From a bacterium (GTDB lineage: Bacteria > Patescibacteriota > Minisyncoccia > Minisyncoccales > CG1-02-41-26), in the NCBI GenBank assembly GCA_030648255.1, contig JAUSHZ010000016.1, forward strand, positions 1 through 57,579: a stretch of DNA of 57,579 nt, read 5' to 3'. Shown here one piece after another: positions 40,612 to 51,400 of the stretch. The first letter of the stretch is position 1; each line of letters begins with the position of its first letter. The notes below the pieces were generated by a model. It was not told the origin of the DNA, did not search any database, and saw nothing but the letters and a program-made list of their open reading frames with translations. The position numbers and the translations under genes were made by a program.

Positions 40612-41631
40612 TTATTCTACCACTAGCTCGGGCTGGTAGTATTTATTTAATTTTATTTTTTCTAAAACAACATTGTCAATTTTTTTATTTTTTATTTCCA
40701 CTCGCAAAAGCCCGCCCTCCATAGTTTCTTTGGAAAAATACTGGTCGAAAATAAAATTACCCAAAGAATAGGCAACCCAGCCGTTGTTGTATTTTTCTAA
40801 TGGCTCAACAACATGCGGGTGATGGCCAATTATCAAATCCGCCCCTGAATCAATGGCTATTTTTGCAAACGCTTTTTGAAAATCATCGGGCAATGGCTGA
40901 TATTCCTGCCCTGCGTGCAAAGAAACAGCTAAAATATCAACCTGCTGTTTGCTGTTTTTAATCATTTCCTTTATTTTCTCAAAATCGCTCCAGCCAATCC
41001 ATGCCATTCCGGTTTTATCCGAGCCAGCCTTCCAGTTTGCTGGTCCTAAATTTTCAAAAGCTAAAAACCCAATTTTAACACCTTGTATCTCTTTTATTTT
41101 CAAGCTGAACGCTTCTGTTTCGGTATTCCCCGCACCAACATAATCAATGCCTGCTTTTTGCAAGTTAATCATTGTGTCCTGTAAGGCAACTGCTTGGTAG
41201 TCAAACATATGGTTATTGGCAATCGATAGAATATCAAAGCCTGCGTTCTTTAGGGCTTGAGTTGAAGTTGGCGAGAATCTAAAGGAGTAAATACTGCCAA
41301 CCCGCAAACCGCGGCTTGAAATTGGCCCCTCTAAATTACCAAAAAGAATATCTGCTTTTGATAGCTCGTTTTTAATATTTCTAAAAATAAAATTAAAATC
41401 ACCTTGCCCATATTTATCAATCATATATTTAACAGCCCTATCAAGCATAATATCTCCCACGGCCATTAAAACAATTGGCTGTGTTTCTTGATTCTGCTGA
41501 GTAAGTTGATTGATATTAGCCCCTTTAATAGAAAAAGCTGATTCTTTTGAAAAAACAAAAAAACCGGCTACTAAAAAAATTACTGTAAACAAAATCCAGA
41601 AAATTGGAACATATTTCCGTTTCATTGGCAT
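40612..41631 (-). CDS. CapA/PgsA-family poly-gamma-glutamate synthesis-like protein
   Basis: IVLMAVGDIMLDRAVKYMI...ILSIANNHMFDY...DLIIGHHPHVVEPLEKYNNGWVAYSLGNFIFDQ. Confidence 0.93.
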   Translation of the reverse strand: MPMKRKYVPIFWILFTVIFLVAGFFVFSKESAFSIKGANINQLTQQNQETQPIVLMAVGDIMLDRAVKYMIDKYGQGDFNFIFRNIKNELSKADILFGNLEGPISSRGLRVGSIYSFRFSPTSTQALKNAGFDILSIANNHMFDYQAVALQDTMINLQKAGIDYVGAGNTETEAFSLKIKEIQGVKIGFLAFENLGPANWKAGSDKTGMAWIGWSDFEKIKEMIKNSKQQVDILAVSLHAGQEYQPLPDDFQKAFAKIAIDSGADLIIGHHPHVVEPLEKYNNGWVAYSLGNFIFDQYFSKETMEGGLLRVEIKNKKIDNVVLEKIKLNKYYQPELVVE

Positions 41632-41805
41632 TGTTTTTTAAAACACCCTAGAAGAGATAAACCACATAAGCAAGATGCCAGCAATACCAATAAACACCCA
41701 CGCTAAACTAATTTTCTGTGGCGGCTCTATTGGCGTTTCTGGTACTGGCTTTTGCTCTGTTGCCTGTGGCTGATTTGTATTTTGTTCTTCTGCCATAAAA
41801 ATTAT

Positions 41806-42042
41806 TTAATAATCAAGAGGTAAAGTTGAGGTGGAAAAATGCCCGACGTAAAATGGCAATGGCTCTTGGAGCTTTTCTATTTTCCTTGCTTCAATAATAA
41901 CATAAGTTCCTAAAATAAAAGCTAAAAATCCAATGAAAATTAAACTGGCAATAGATGAAACATTTTTATAAAAAATACCAGAAAGATTAGCGAGCATATC
42001 AAAATACAAAATAACGCAAAATTGAAACAAGTGCTTTAGCAA
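41806..42042 (-). CDS. Hypothetical small membrane protein
   Basis: Single TM; overlaps the next ORF. Confidence 0.35.
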   Translation of the reverse strand: MLKHLFQFCVILYFDMLANLSGIFYKNVSSIASLIFIGFLAFILGTYVIIEARKIEKLQEPLPFYVGHFSTSTLPLDY

Positions 42043-42454
42043 ATAAAAATATAGCTAAGGCAATTGATGCCCAAATAATTATCGTTCTGCCCTTAGCTGA
42101 ACGACTTGGATCGCCAGCGGCTGTTAACATATAAAACGCTCCAAGCAAAATCATTAACGGCACCAAAACCAATGCTATAACCAGCATCCAGCTTGAAACC
42201 TTGTCAATAAGATCTGTAATTATTTTATTGGAAGAAAACGAACAATAAGTAATTTTACTAGGATCTTGACATTGTTTTTCGATACAGTCTAGTCCTACAC
42301 CACAACTATTATGATTATTAGGGCTATCAGGACTCCCGCAAATATCGCAAGCAACGCCAACAGAATCATCAGCAAAGATGTGTGAAACTCCAAAAAAGCT
42401 AAAAACAAAAACCGCTAATAAAGTTACTGAGAAAAATTTTAAAACTTTTTTCAT
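41999..42454 (-). CDS. TrbC/VirB2-like (T4SS pilin-like) small membrane protein
   Basis: Signal peptide, Cys-rich segment, then WMLVIALVLVPLMILLGAFYMLTAAGDPSRSAKGRTIIIWASIALAIFLFAKALVSIL. Confidence 0.65.
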   Translation of the reverse strand: MKKVLKFFSVTLLAVFVFSFFGVSHIFADDSVGVACDICGSPDSPNNHNSCGVGLDCIEKQCQDPSKITYCSFSSNKIITDLIDKVSSWMLVIALVLVPLMILLGAFYMLTAAGDPSRSAKGRTIIIWASIALAIFLFAKALVSILRYFVF

Positions 42455-42455
42455 T

Positions 42456-45400
42456 TTACTTTAAAACCGAAGTAATGATAGAGATAAACGCCTTAGCAGC
42501 CAAAATAACAGCCAAGCCAACCAAAGCCCATGTAATTATTGTTTTGCCTTGAGTTGACCGAGCTGGCTCCCCTGCGGCTGTGAGCATATAAAAACCGCCA
42601 AGCAAAATCATTAAAGGTGCAATAATTAAAGCCAACTTAAATATCCACCCAGAAACATTGTTAATAAGGTCATCAGGGTTATCAAACTTAGTAAGCGAAC
42701 AAACAACTGGCTTAGCAATAAGTTGGCATTCTCCATATCCACCTGAAAAAGTAAAATCGTCTCCGCTTGTTGTTGGGCCCACGCATTTATTAGCGCCTGT
42801 TGTTTCAGCACCATCACATGTGTACCCCGCGGTATCGCAATCTGTTGCTACACAACAAGGCAAGCAAGAAGAATTTCCTGCGCTATAAAGAGCTTTTGCC
42901 ACAACAATCACTGAAAAATGGCTTGCTTGGGCTGTGAGAGTTTTTGTGTCTTTGTTTATCGTGGTATCTAACGGCTCCCATATTGTTCCATTGAAAATAT
43001 AAAGCCGTAAACTATCTTCATCAGTTTTATTTATTTTTTGATCAGCATAAGAAACTTGAATAGGTATTGTGTATCCATCAAAAGTAGCTTTTCTGTCATC
43101 ATCATATTTAATAGAAAAATCTACAAATTTTAATGGGGTTCCAAGCGAAGAAAGTCCGCTTGCGTCCACAGAATTAGGGCTAATGGCGCTAACTGTTGGA
43201 GTAACAGAAACGAGAAAAGTTCCCGCAGGGATTGTCATTTTCGTTTCTTTATCACCTTGCAAAGGAATTATGATTTCTTTTGTGTTTTGAGGAAAACATT
43301 TTCCATCTAGAAAAACGCAATCCTTTCCTAAGTTTTGGCACTCTTTTATATCGCAAGCATTAAAGATTCCTTTACCGCAATCAGAACATACTGTTGGTGG
43401 CTTTACATTAGAAGAACAAGTCACGCAATAATCTCCATTATTTCCATTGCAAAGAATTTCTTGTTTTATAGCATTGGGATCTGCTTTGTCTGTGCATTCT
43501 TTTGTCCAATCAACATAACTTGAACACCAGTATGCTGAATTATATTTTACCTTGCAGTCAATCCACTGCGGTGGGGCTACATTTGCGCATTTACATATTC
43601 CATCAGAACATTGGGGAACTAATTTATCTAAGCAAGGAAAATTAACGCACTCTTTAGCTGAAGAACATTTTGTTGTTACTAGAGGAGCTGGACAAGACAC
43701 ACATCCTTTTCTATCCGCCCCAACCCCTGTTGCTGAATCATCACAAACAGTTCCATCTAATAAGTCAACAAACTTACCACCCCCGTTTCCACAAAACTCT
43801 TTCCAATAACCATAGGTATTACACTCATACTCTTTGCCATACTCTTTTTGGCAATCAATAGTTGTTGGTGAAATCACAACATCTTTACATACGCACATTG
43901 CATTAATACATTGCGGGGTTTGATCTTTTAAGCACGAAAGATTAGAACAACCTGAATTAGCAGAGCATTTTATTGTTGTTTTATCAAAAATCAAAGTGTG
44001 GATGTAATCTTCTACTTGAGCAGTGAATGTGCTGTTGGCGCAATCACTACATTTGTACTGCTTGGAAGACGCTGTGACAGAATATTTAACTCCGGGAATT
44101 AAAACCACCGAGCATGCCCCACGAGCGTCGGTTAGACAGCTAATATTTGCAACACTACTACCACCTAATAAAATTTGCACACCAGCTATCGGTTGTTTGT
44201 TGGCTCCAAAAATAGCGTTAAAAAGTGTCTTTACTCCGCAAGTATTACAAAAGCCATTCCCCTTTTCATCGCAAACCGATTTAACAAGCTCTTTAAAATT
44301 ACCACTTCCATAGCATTGACCCTTCCAATCAGAGTAAGTCCCACACCACCAGCCAGCCCCATATTCTTTTTGACAATCAATTACTTCAGACGGGGCTACA
44401 ACATCTTTGCATACACATTGTCCATCAAAACATTGAAGTGTTTTAGTAGCAATGCAAGCAATTCCAGAACAATCTTTGATTGTAGAGCATTTTGTTATTG
44501 TTTCTTCAAAAGTTAAGGTGTGGATATAGTCATCTAATTTAGCAGTGAATGTGCTATTGGCGCAATCACTACATTTGTACTGCTCGGAAGACGCTGTAAC
44601 AGAATATTTAACTCCAGGAATTAAAACCACCGAGCAAGACCCCTGGCCGTTAGTTACACAACTTGTTTGGCTGGCAATTCGGCCAAAGTTAGATGATGGA
44701 TCAACTGGGCTCAACAAAAGTTGTATATTAGCCACTGGTTTTTTATCTATTGAAACAGTATCAAAAACCGTTGTAACTCCGCAAGTAACACAATAATTTT
44801 CACCAGTTTTTTTGCAGATATTTTTATCAGCTAATATTTGATATGTGCCACTCCCAGAACATTGACCCTTCCAATCAGAGTAAGTCCCACACCACCAGCC
44901 AGCTGGCGAACAAACAGCCAATGGTAATTCTTTTACCTCAACAGGCAACTCAGCCGAGCAATTATTATTTTCAGCATTAATATTTAGGTCTGTGTTCCCT
45001 TCAGCAATCTTTGAGTCAGGGTCAACACATGATTGTAATATATAGGCCCCTTCTGTGTCAAAATTTAAATCCTTAAAAATAATTTTTTCAGTTCCAGTTA
45101 TTGCAAGAGCGCTTGCTAATGTTTTTGTGTCCAATGTAGTCCAAGCCGACTTAGCTGTTCTATATCGTAAAATAGTTGTTGGCCTATTGGTTGCTGTGCC
45201 AGCAACAGCAGCGCCTTGGTTTTTGATAGTTATAGAGCATCCAGAAATTGAATCGCCTGTGTTGTACAAATTCTTTGGACAAGTGAGAACTCCCGCTGTT
45301 AAGTCGGGTAAAGATGCAACAGGCGATGCCTTTGCTTCAATGGGTAAAATATCCGAGCAATTATTATCTTCGTTTCTTTCTGTAACTTCATTAGTTTTGT

Positions 45401-47615
45401 AATCAACGCAGGCCTGCAGTTTATAAATGCCTGCTTTATCGAAACTAAAATCGCCAAACTTAATTACTGTAGACGCATTTTGCGCAAGAACGCCAGGGTA
45501 TGGTATTTGGCTCAATTGTTTCCATGTTGAGCCAGTTACATCATATAAATTTGTTTTTGGCGCAATTAGCGTGGACGCAGTGCCAACATTTTTAATAGTT
45601 ATGGAACACCCTAAAATTGGCTCGCTAATGCTATATAAACTTTTCGGGCAGGTAAGAGCGGTTGTTACTGTTAGGTCGGGTAGAGATTTACGGCAAGCGC
45701 ATTTCTGGGTAGAGCAATATGACTCTTCGCCAGCAATTGGGCATTGGCGAGTATTGCAATCAACGTCATTTTCGCACTCTGGTTTACACTGAACACAATA
45801 ATTGCCTCCAGTATTGCTACAATATTGGCCCACACGCAATTTATCATAAACAACTTCTTTGTTAGAGCACTGTTGCTTAAATATCTCCATTTCTCCTAAA
45901 GACTTGCATTGTAAGTCAGCTGAACCAAATAGCGTGGCGCACTTTTGAACGCATGCCCCCTTATAACACCCGTTGGGACATGAAAAATCAATAAAATTAT
46001 AGGTACCGGTAGAACAAGAATACTCCCTAATCTTTCCGCCCACACAACTATCTGTCATTCCTGAAAAAACCTGGCTATTCTTGCTGTAAAATCTCACTGC
46101 TCCTTGAGTAAGATATGGGTTAGCTTCATTCGCATCAGAATCCGAGCAAAAATTAGTAGTCGGCGGGGCTGTAGATTTTACCTTCAACTCAAGATTCACC
46201 GCTCTATCAGCAACCTGAAATTTTAAAGGGCAGTCCGGAGCAGAACAATCAATAAATGTGCTGTTGGTTAAGGCCTGATACTCCCCTGATGGCAAATTAA
46301 CAGAACAGGCACTACCAAAACAAGTTGCTTGAAGAAAACCGTCTGCGTCTTGAAACAAAATTTTTATTCCAGCTACGCTAACGCTAGATGGGTCTATTTT
46401 AACTATAATGTTAACTACCTGGGTTGCGTCTTGGCCTTGGAAACTAACTTCTTTGGCCAGGGAAGTATTGTTGCCTTCAGAAGTTTCTTTAATTATGTTT
46501 TGCGGGTCTATTGTGGCTGTTGTGTTCACAAACATTGTGCCTGCTGGAATATTCGTTGAAGGTATGGCGCATTGTTTAATAAGTATTCCTCCACTGGTAT
46601 TCAAAGTTAAAATATCGGCATTAGAAAAGTCAAAAGAGCAAACTTCTTTATTGCTCGTTCCGATAGTTTTTCTTGTTGAATCAAAGAAGCTGGCTTTAAC
46701 AACCAATCCGCGAGTCAAAGAATTTTGAGCAATTGGCAAGGAATTATTTTTAATGGAAATTGAGCAGGTAATTGACGAGCCAGAATTTAATCGCTCTCCG
46801 CAGTATATTTCAGAAACTATCAAGTCCGGTGCGCCAGTTTTAACGGTTTGCGAAATAGCTACATACGGATTACTGGAAGAAAATATAACATCATAAGAGG
46901 TTTGAGAAGAAGTGATTGTTGGCGTTATTGCGCAAGAAACATTTTGCCCTGTTGGCGAATTAACTTGGTCAAAAAGAACAGTTGTTTTGCAAGAATAACT
47001 ACCCCTATGAAAAAAACTGAAACCATCAACAATATTATTTTTTAGGGGAAAACCAGTATTTTTAACATTAACTACAAAAGTTTGAGCAGGGTTTAATTTA
47101 TCATTTAGATTATAATATGGCGGAACTTGCGTAAAAGTTGACTCAAGAATGGGGTACATAGGATAAGTAGCAACATTATCTGTATACGGATCTCCTGCGG
47201 TGGCTGTGATTTTAGCTTCTACTTGGCCATAGTTATTCGATGGTACATAGTTGCTTGTGCATTCAACAGAGCTCGCTCCACCATTCGGCTGAATAACAGG
47301 TATGGTGGCAACACATATCTCAATTTTTGGGTCAGAGTTTAAAACAGAAAAAGAAACTTTTCTGCCCAATTCTTTTTCATAGGCATAATAATATTGATCA
47401 CTTGCCTTTTGGCCTGTATTTTTTACCGTTGCTTTATAATGAACAAGCTGGGGATTATTTGAGTCTAAAGTAAAAGATGCGCTAGTTAAACCCAAATCCA
47501 CAAAAGTGCTAAATGCTTGAGCAAAATGAAAATATAGAACCGCGCCCGCTGTTATTGTTAAAAAAACCGCTACAAATGAAATTGGCGCTGAAAGTATTTT
47601 AAATTTTTTTAGCAT
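42456..47615 (-). CDS. Large secreted CARDB/Cys-rich repeat protein with C-terminal VirB2-like two-helix domain
   Basis: Repeated LPDLT...CPKNLYNTGDSISGCSITIKNQG modules, repeated WWCGTYSDWKGQC cassettes, and C-terminus WIFKLALIIAPLMILLGGFYMLTAAGEPARSTQGKTIITWALVGLAVILAAKAFISII. Confidence 0.8.
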   Translation of the reverse strand: MLKKFKILSAPISFVAVFLTITAGAVLYFHFAQAFSTFVDLGLTSASFTLDSNNPQLVHYKATVKNTGQKASDQYYYAYEKELGRKVSFSVLNSDPKIEICVATIPVIQPNGGASSVECTSNYVPSNNYGQVEAKITATAGDPYTDNVATYPMYPILESTFTQVPPYYNLNDKLNPAQTFVVNVKNTGFPLKNNIVDGFSFFHRGSYSCKTTVLFDQVNSPTGQNVSCAITPTITSSQTSYDVIFSSSNPYVAISQTVKTGAPDLIVSEIYCGERLNSGSSITCSISIKNNSLPIAQNSLTRGLVVKASFFDSTRKTIGTSNKEVCSFDFSNADILTLNTSGGILIKQCAIPSTNIPAGTMFVNTTATIDPQNIIKETSEGNNTSLAKEVSFQGQDATQVVNIIVKIDPSSVSVAGIKILFQDADGFLQATCFGSACSVNLPSGEYQALTNSTFIDCSAPDCPLKFQVADRAVNLELKVKSTAPPTTNFCSDSDANEANPYLTQGAVRFYSKNSQVFSGMTDSCVGGKIREYSCSTGTYNFIDFSCPNGCYKGACVQKCATLFGSADLQCKSLGEMEIFKQQCSNKEVVYDKLRVGQYCSNTGGNYCVQCKPECENDVDCNTRQCPIAGEESYCSTQKCACRKSLPDLTVTTALTCPKSLYSISEPILGCSITIKNVGTASTLIAPKTNLYDVTGSTWKQLSQIPYPGVLAQNASTVIKFGDFSFDKAGIYKLQACVDYKTNEVTERNEDNNCSDILPIEAKASPVASLPDLTAGVLTCPKNLYNTGDSISGCSITIKNQGAAVAGTATNRPTTILRYRTAKSAWTTLDTKTLASALAITGTEKIIFKDLNFDTEGAYILQSCVDPDSKIAEGNTDLNINAENNNCSAELPVEVKELPLAVCSPAGWWCGTYSDWKGQCSGSGTYQILADKNICKKTGENYCVTCGVTTVFDTVSIDKKPVANIQLLLSPVDPSSNFGRIASQTSCVTNGQGSCSVVLIPGVKYSVTASSEQYKCSDCANSTFTAKLDDYIHTLTFEETITKCSTIKDCSGIACIATKTLQCFDGQCVCKDVVAPSEVIDCQKEYGAGWWCGTYSDWKGQCYGSGNFKELVKSVCDEKGNGFCNTCGVKTLFNAIFGANKQPIAGVQILLGGSSVANISCLTDARGACSVVLIPGVKYSVTASSKQYKCSDCANSTFTAQVEDYIHTLIFDKTTIKCSANSGCSNLSCLKDQTPQCINAMCVCKDVVISPTTIDCQKEYGKEYECNTYGYWKEFCGNGGGKFVDLLDGTVCDDSATGVGADRKGCVSCPAPLVTTKCSSAKECVNFPCLDKLVPQCSDGICKCANVAPPQWIDCKVKYNSAYWCSSYVDWTKECTDKADPNAIKQEILCNGNNGDYCVTCSSNVKPPTVCSDCGKGIFNACDIKECQNLGKDCVFLDGKCFPQNTKEIIIPLQGDKETKMTIPAGTFLVSVTPTVSAISPNSVDASGLSSLGTPLKFVDFSIKYDDDRKATFDGYTIPIQVSYADQKINKTDEDSLRLYIFNGTIWEPLDTTINKDTKTLTAQASHFSVIVVAKALYSAGNSSCLPCCVATDCDTAGYTCDGAETTGANKCVGPTTSGDDFTFSGGYGECQLIAKPVVCSLTKFDNPDDLINNVSGWIFKLALIIAPLMILLGGFYMLTAAGEPARSTQGKTIITWALVGLAVILAAKAFISIITSVLK
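44023..44905 (-). repeat. Internal tandem duplication (about 0.5 kb period) in the 1719-aa protein gene
   Basis: Near-identical stretches at 44023-44113 and 44545-44635 (gcagtgaatgtgct[g/a]ttggcgcaatcactacatttgtactgct...), and at about 44313-44355 and 44862-44905. Confidence 0.85.
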
Positions 47616-47659
47616 AATTTTGAGAGAGTTCTTGATGCTGTTGATATATCAACAGCTTT

Positions 47660-48193
47660 TTATTTCTTAGGAAGATTAAATAAAAGCCCATAATGGTACC
47701 CGCCCGTTTCAATTTTCTTTTCTAAAACAAAACCGGCTTTTTCGGCAATTTCTTGAGCCTTGCCCGAAGAAACACGGCTTTCTTGCATTGGCCCAAAGGG
47801 CGACTCCATATCCCATTCAACTACTAAAATTTTACCACTTTCTTTTAAAATTCTTTTGGCTTCTTTAAAAACTGCTTCTTTATCATCAATTTGAAATAAA
47901 ATATTGGTCATTAAAATAAAATCACACGAGCTGTCTTCTAATTGCTTAACGCCCTTCTCAATATCAGCCAATATCTTTTTTATATTGCTCAAGCCCTGCA
48001 AATTCGCTTTGCTCATCATAGCTGACAAAGCAGATTCCTGCACATCCACTGCATAGACAATACCGTCTTCTATTTTTTGCGCTAAAGGAATAACCCACCC
48101 TCCAGAACCACAGCCAAAATCTACCGCTATCATATCTTTTTCAAGCGCTAGTTTATCTAAAATTTCATTTGGATCTAAAAACCCTGTTGGCAT
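47660..48193 (-). CDS. Class I SAM-dependent methyltransferase
   Basis: MIAVDFGCGSGGWVIPLAQKIEDGIVYAVDVQESALSAM. Confidence 0.9.
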   Translation of the reverse strand: MPTGFLDPNEILDKLALEKDMIAVDFGCGSGGWVIPLAQKIEDGIVYAVDVQESALSAMMSKANLQGLSNIKKILADIEKGVKQLEDSSCDFILMTNILFQIDDKEAVFKEAKRILKESGKILVVEWDMESPFGPMQESRVSSGKAQEIAEKAGFVLEKKIETGGYHYGLLFNLPKK

Positions 48194-48199
48194 GAATTT

Positions 48200-48411
48200 A
48201 CGAATTCTTATACCCCGTTAAGTGCGAGCCTGCCCGCAGTGCTACAGCGTTGCAGGCGGGCGATTAGCGAGCTACTTAACTGGGGTTTGTTTGTATTTCT
48301 ATCCACACCCCAGTGAAGTAAAATTTGAGTACAAATTCACTTCACGGGGTAAATTCCGCCAACCGCTCAAACTTCGCCTTCGGCTCGTTCTTGCGGGGCG
48401 TCATTTAGACA
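48200..48411 (-). repeat. MITE-like multi-hairpin element, copy 2, overlapping the gyrA 3' end
   Basis: - strand aaatgacgccccgcaagaacgagccgaaggcgaagtttgagcggttggcggaatttaccccgtgaagt...acttcactggggtg; homologous to 37855-38035. Confidence 0.75.
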
Positions 48412-51400
48412 AATGGCTGAAGCAACTTTATCGCCAGATTTTAATTTCATTATCCTTACTCCAGAAGAAGCTCGGCCAATAACGGAAATGGTTTTTATCT
48501 CACTCTTAATCACTTGGCCCTTAATAGAAATGACAATTAAATCAATATCGTCTTCGGATAAAACCTTTGAGAAAACTATTTTCCCATTTTTGTCAGTTAT
48601 TTTAGCAGCCTTAATACCCGAGCCCCCTCGCTTTTGCAATCTGTATTCTTCAAGTTTTGTTCTTTTGCCGTAACCATTTTCGGTAATTATTAAAAGATGG
48701 TTTTTAGCGTCAATCTTTGGCTTAATATCATCCATTGTGATAACCTCATCATTTTTAGCCAACCTCATACCATGCACCCCAGACGAACCCCTGCCCATTG
48801 GCCTAACATCAGCATTCTTAAACCTAATTGACTGGCCAAATTTGCTAACCATTATTATCTCGTCATTTTTATCAATAATTTTAGCTGATTTTAAAGAATC
48901 TCCCGGCTGTAACTTAATTGCCAAAAGCCCATTCTTTCTCACATTTTTAAAGGCAGACAGCTCTGTCTTTTTTATTATACCATTTTTTGTAGCAAGCACT
49001 AAAAACTTTCCCGTGTCTATTTCCTCTTGTTTGCTGTATGGAATTAAGCTTAAAATTTTCTCGTTTTGAGATATTTCCAAAAAGTTTAAAAGCCCCCTGC
49101 CCTTTGTGGCTCGGCCCATTTCAGGAATTTCCCAAACAAAACACTGGAAAACTTTCCCAGAGTCAGAGAAAAATAAAAGCTTATCCAGCGTATTGCCAGT
49201 GGTTAAGTGGTCCACTGTGTCTTCATCAGAAACCTCAATGCCCGTTACCCCTTGCCCACCCCGTTTTTGAATTTTATAAACAGATGGTTTAAATCTTTTT
49301 ATAAACCCGCCTTGAGTTAAAATAATAATCGCTTCTTCCTTGGGGATTAAATCTTCATCACCAATCTCCCCTAACTTGCCCACCACCACCTTTGTTCTCC
49401 GAGCGTCCCGATATTTTTCTAAGGCCTCGTTTAATTCTTTCTTAATAACCTCTTTTAGTTTTTTAGGATTTTCCAAAATAACTAAAAGCTCTTTTATTTT
49501 TTCCATTATAGCCTTTAACTCTTGCTCCACCTTATCTCTTTCAAGCTTGGCTAAATTTTGCAATCTCATTTCCAAAATGGCAGTTGCTTGAATGGCTGAT
49601 AATTTAAACTTTTTCTGCAAATTTATATGGGCTACATCTTTGCTTTCTGATTGCCTGATGGTTTTTATAACCTCATCAATATTTTTTAAAGCAATCATTA
49701 AGCCCTCTAAAATATGGGCTCTTTCTTTGGCTTTCATTAAATCAAATTTTGTGCGCCTAACAACCACTTCTTGCTTATGCTTTAAGTAAAACGATAAAAC
49801 ATCGGCCAATGACAAAACCCTTGGCTGAATACCGTCAACCAAAGCCAGCATATTTAAATGAAATGTTTTTTGCAGGTCAGTATATTTATACAAAGCGTTT
49901 AAAACCTTGTTGGGAAAGGCCTCTTTTTTTAGATCAATAACCATTCGCATTCCTTCTCTGTCGGACTCGTCTCTAATATCTTTTACCCCGTCTATTCTTT
50001 TGTCTTCAACTAACTTGGCAAATTGTATTACTAAAGATGATTTTTGCACCTGATAAGGAATCTCTGTAATAATAATTTGTGACATTCCTTTTTTATTTTC
50101 AATAATTTCAGCTTTGCCCCGCGTTAAAATTGGCCCCTTACCTTGAGAATAAGCGGAAATAATTTCTTTTTTACTATAAATAATCCCACCCGTTGGAAAG
50201 TCCGGCCCCTTAACAAATTGGAATAAGTCCTCGGTTGTGGCTTCTGGGTTATCCACCAAATGAATTGTGGCTTCTAAAACCTCCCCTGCGTTGTGTGGTG
50301 GAATAGATGTTGCCATGCCAACCGCAATTCCAAAAGAACCATTTAATAAAAGCTGGGGCACAGGAGATGGTAAAACAGCTGGCTCTTTTCTTGTAGCATC
50401 ATAGTTTGACCTAAAATTAACGGTATCTTTTTCAATATCGCTTAACATTTCTTCACCAATAGCCGAAAGCTTACACTCTGTATAACGCATGCTAGCCGCC
50501 CCATCCCCATCTATGGAGTTATGGACGAAAACTCCAGCATCTAAACAAAAATTATGATAGCTATCAACTGTTAAATCAAAAACATCCTCCCTTTCAATAA
50601 GGCGACGGACAGAAATAACTTTATGGTTTTTATTAATTTCTTGTAATATTAAATCAGCATTATTTTGGAAATATTTACTAAGGCCTGTTTCCCATAAAGG
50701 CGAGCAACCATACGGATAAACTTTTTGCCGAGTTTCTAAGTAAATATCCTGATTTAAGAAGTCATTATTCTTCATCACTTCTTTGCAAATTTTTAAAAAC
50801 TTATTTTTCCCTGTCTGGTTGGTTAGGTGATTTTTATTGCCCTTTATTATTTTCTCGTGCATAAAAGAGCGATACTCTGGATTTTGCCAAAGTTTTTTCA
50901 ATGTTCTTGTTGATCTTTCACCTATTTCCTTCCTTTTCTCGGGATGCTTTTGCATGAAATCTTTATTGGTTTCGCTTAAAGAAATCCGCATTTTTTCCCT
51001 ATATATTGGGTCTTGCCAATTTTTTTTATTTCTTTCAGAAAGCCTGTCTGCATTTTTTTGCCGATTAATAGGGTTTGCCCAAAATATTTCTCTGCCTTTT
51101 GCAATTTTTTGCCTATAATCTTCACTTTGATGCAATAACGAAGCGTTTTGTTGATGAATCTTCCAATGCTCACCCCACTGCATTCTTTTTATATTATCTG
51201 GACTATTATCTAATTTATTAAAATTTATATGATGCCTTACCCGCCCATTGCTCTTATAATACTTTTTATTTGTTAAATTGTAATTATCAGCCAAATGATG
51301 TGCTGGAACCCACTCTTCCGTTTTATTTTGAAATATTAAAGTATAGCCATCTCTATTAATTCTATCTGTTTTTTCGGAAGTTTTTTCGTATAAAGGCATT

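Noticed and set aside
42658-46728. Multiple + strand ORFs antisense to the 1719-aa gene
   Set aside because: Short, mutually overlapping, and repeat because the sense gene is repetitive.
48222-48482. + strand 86-aa ORF over the MITE-like element
   Set aside because: Composed of element DNA and gyrA antisense; no evidence of coding.
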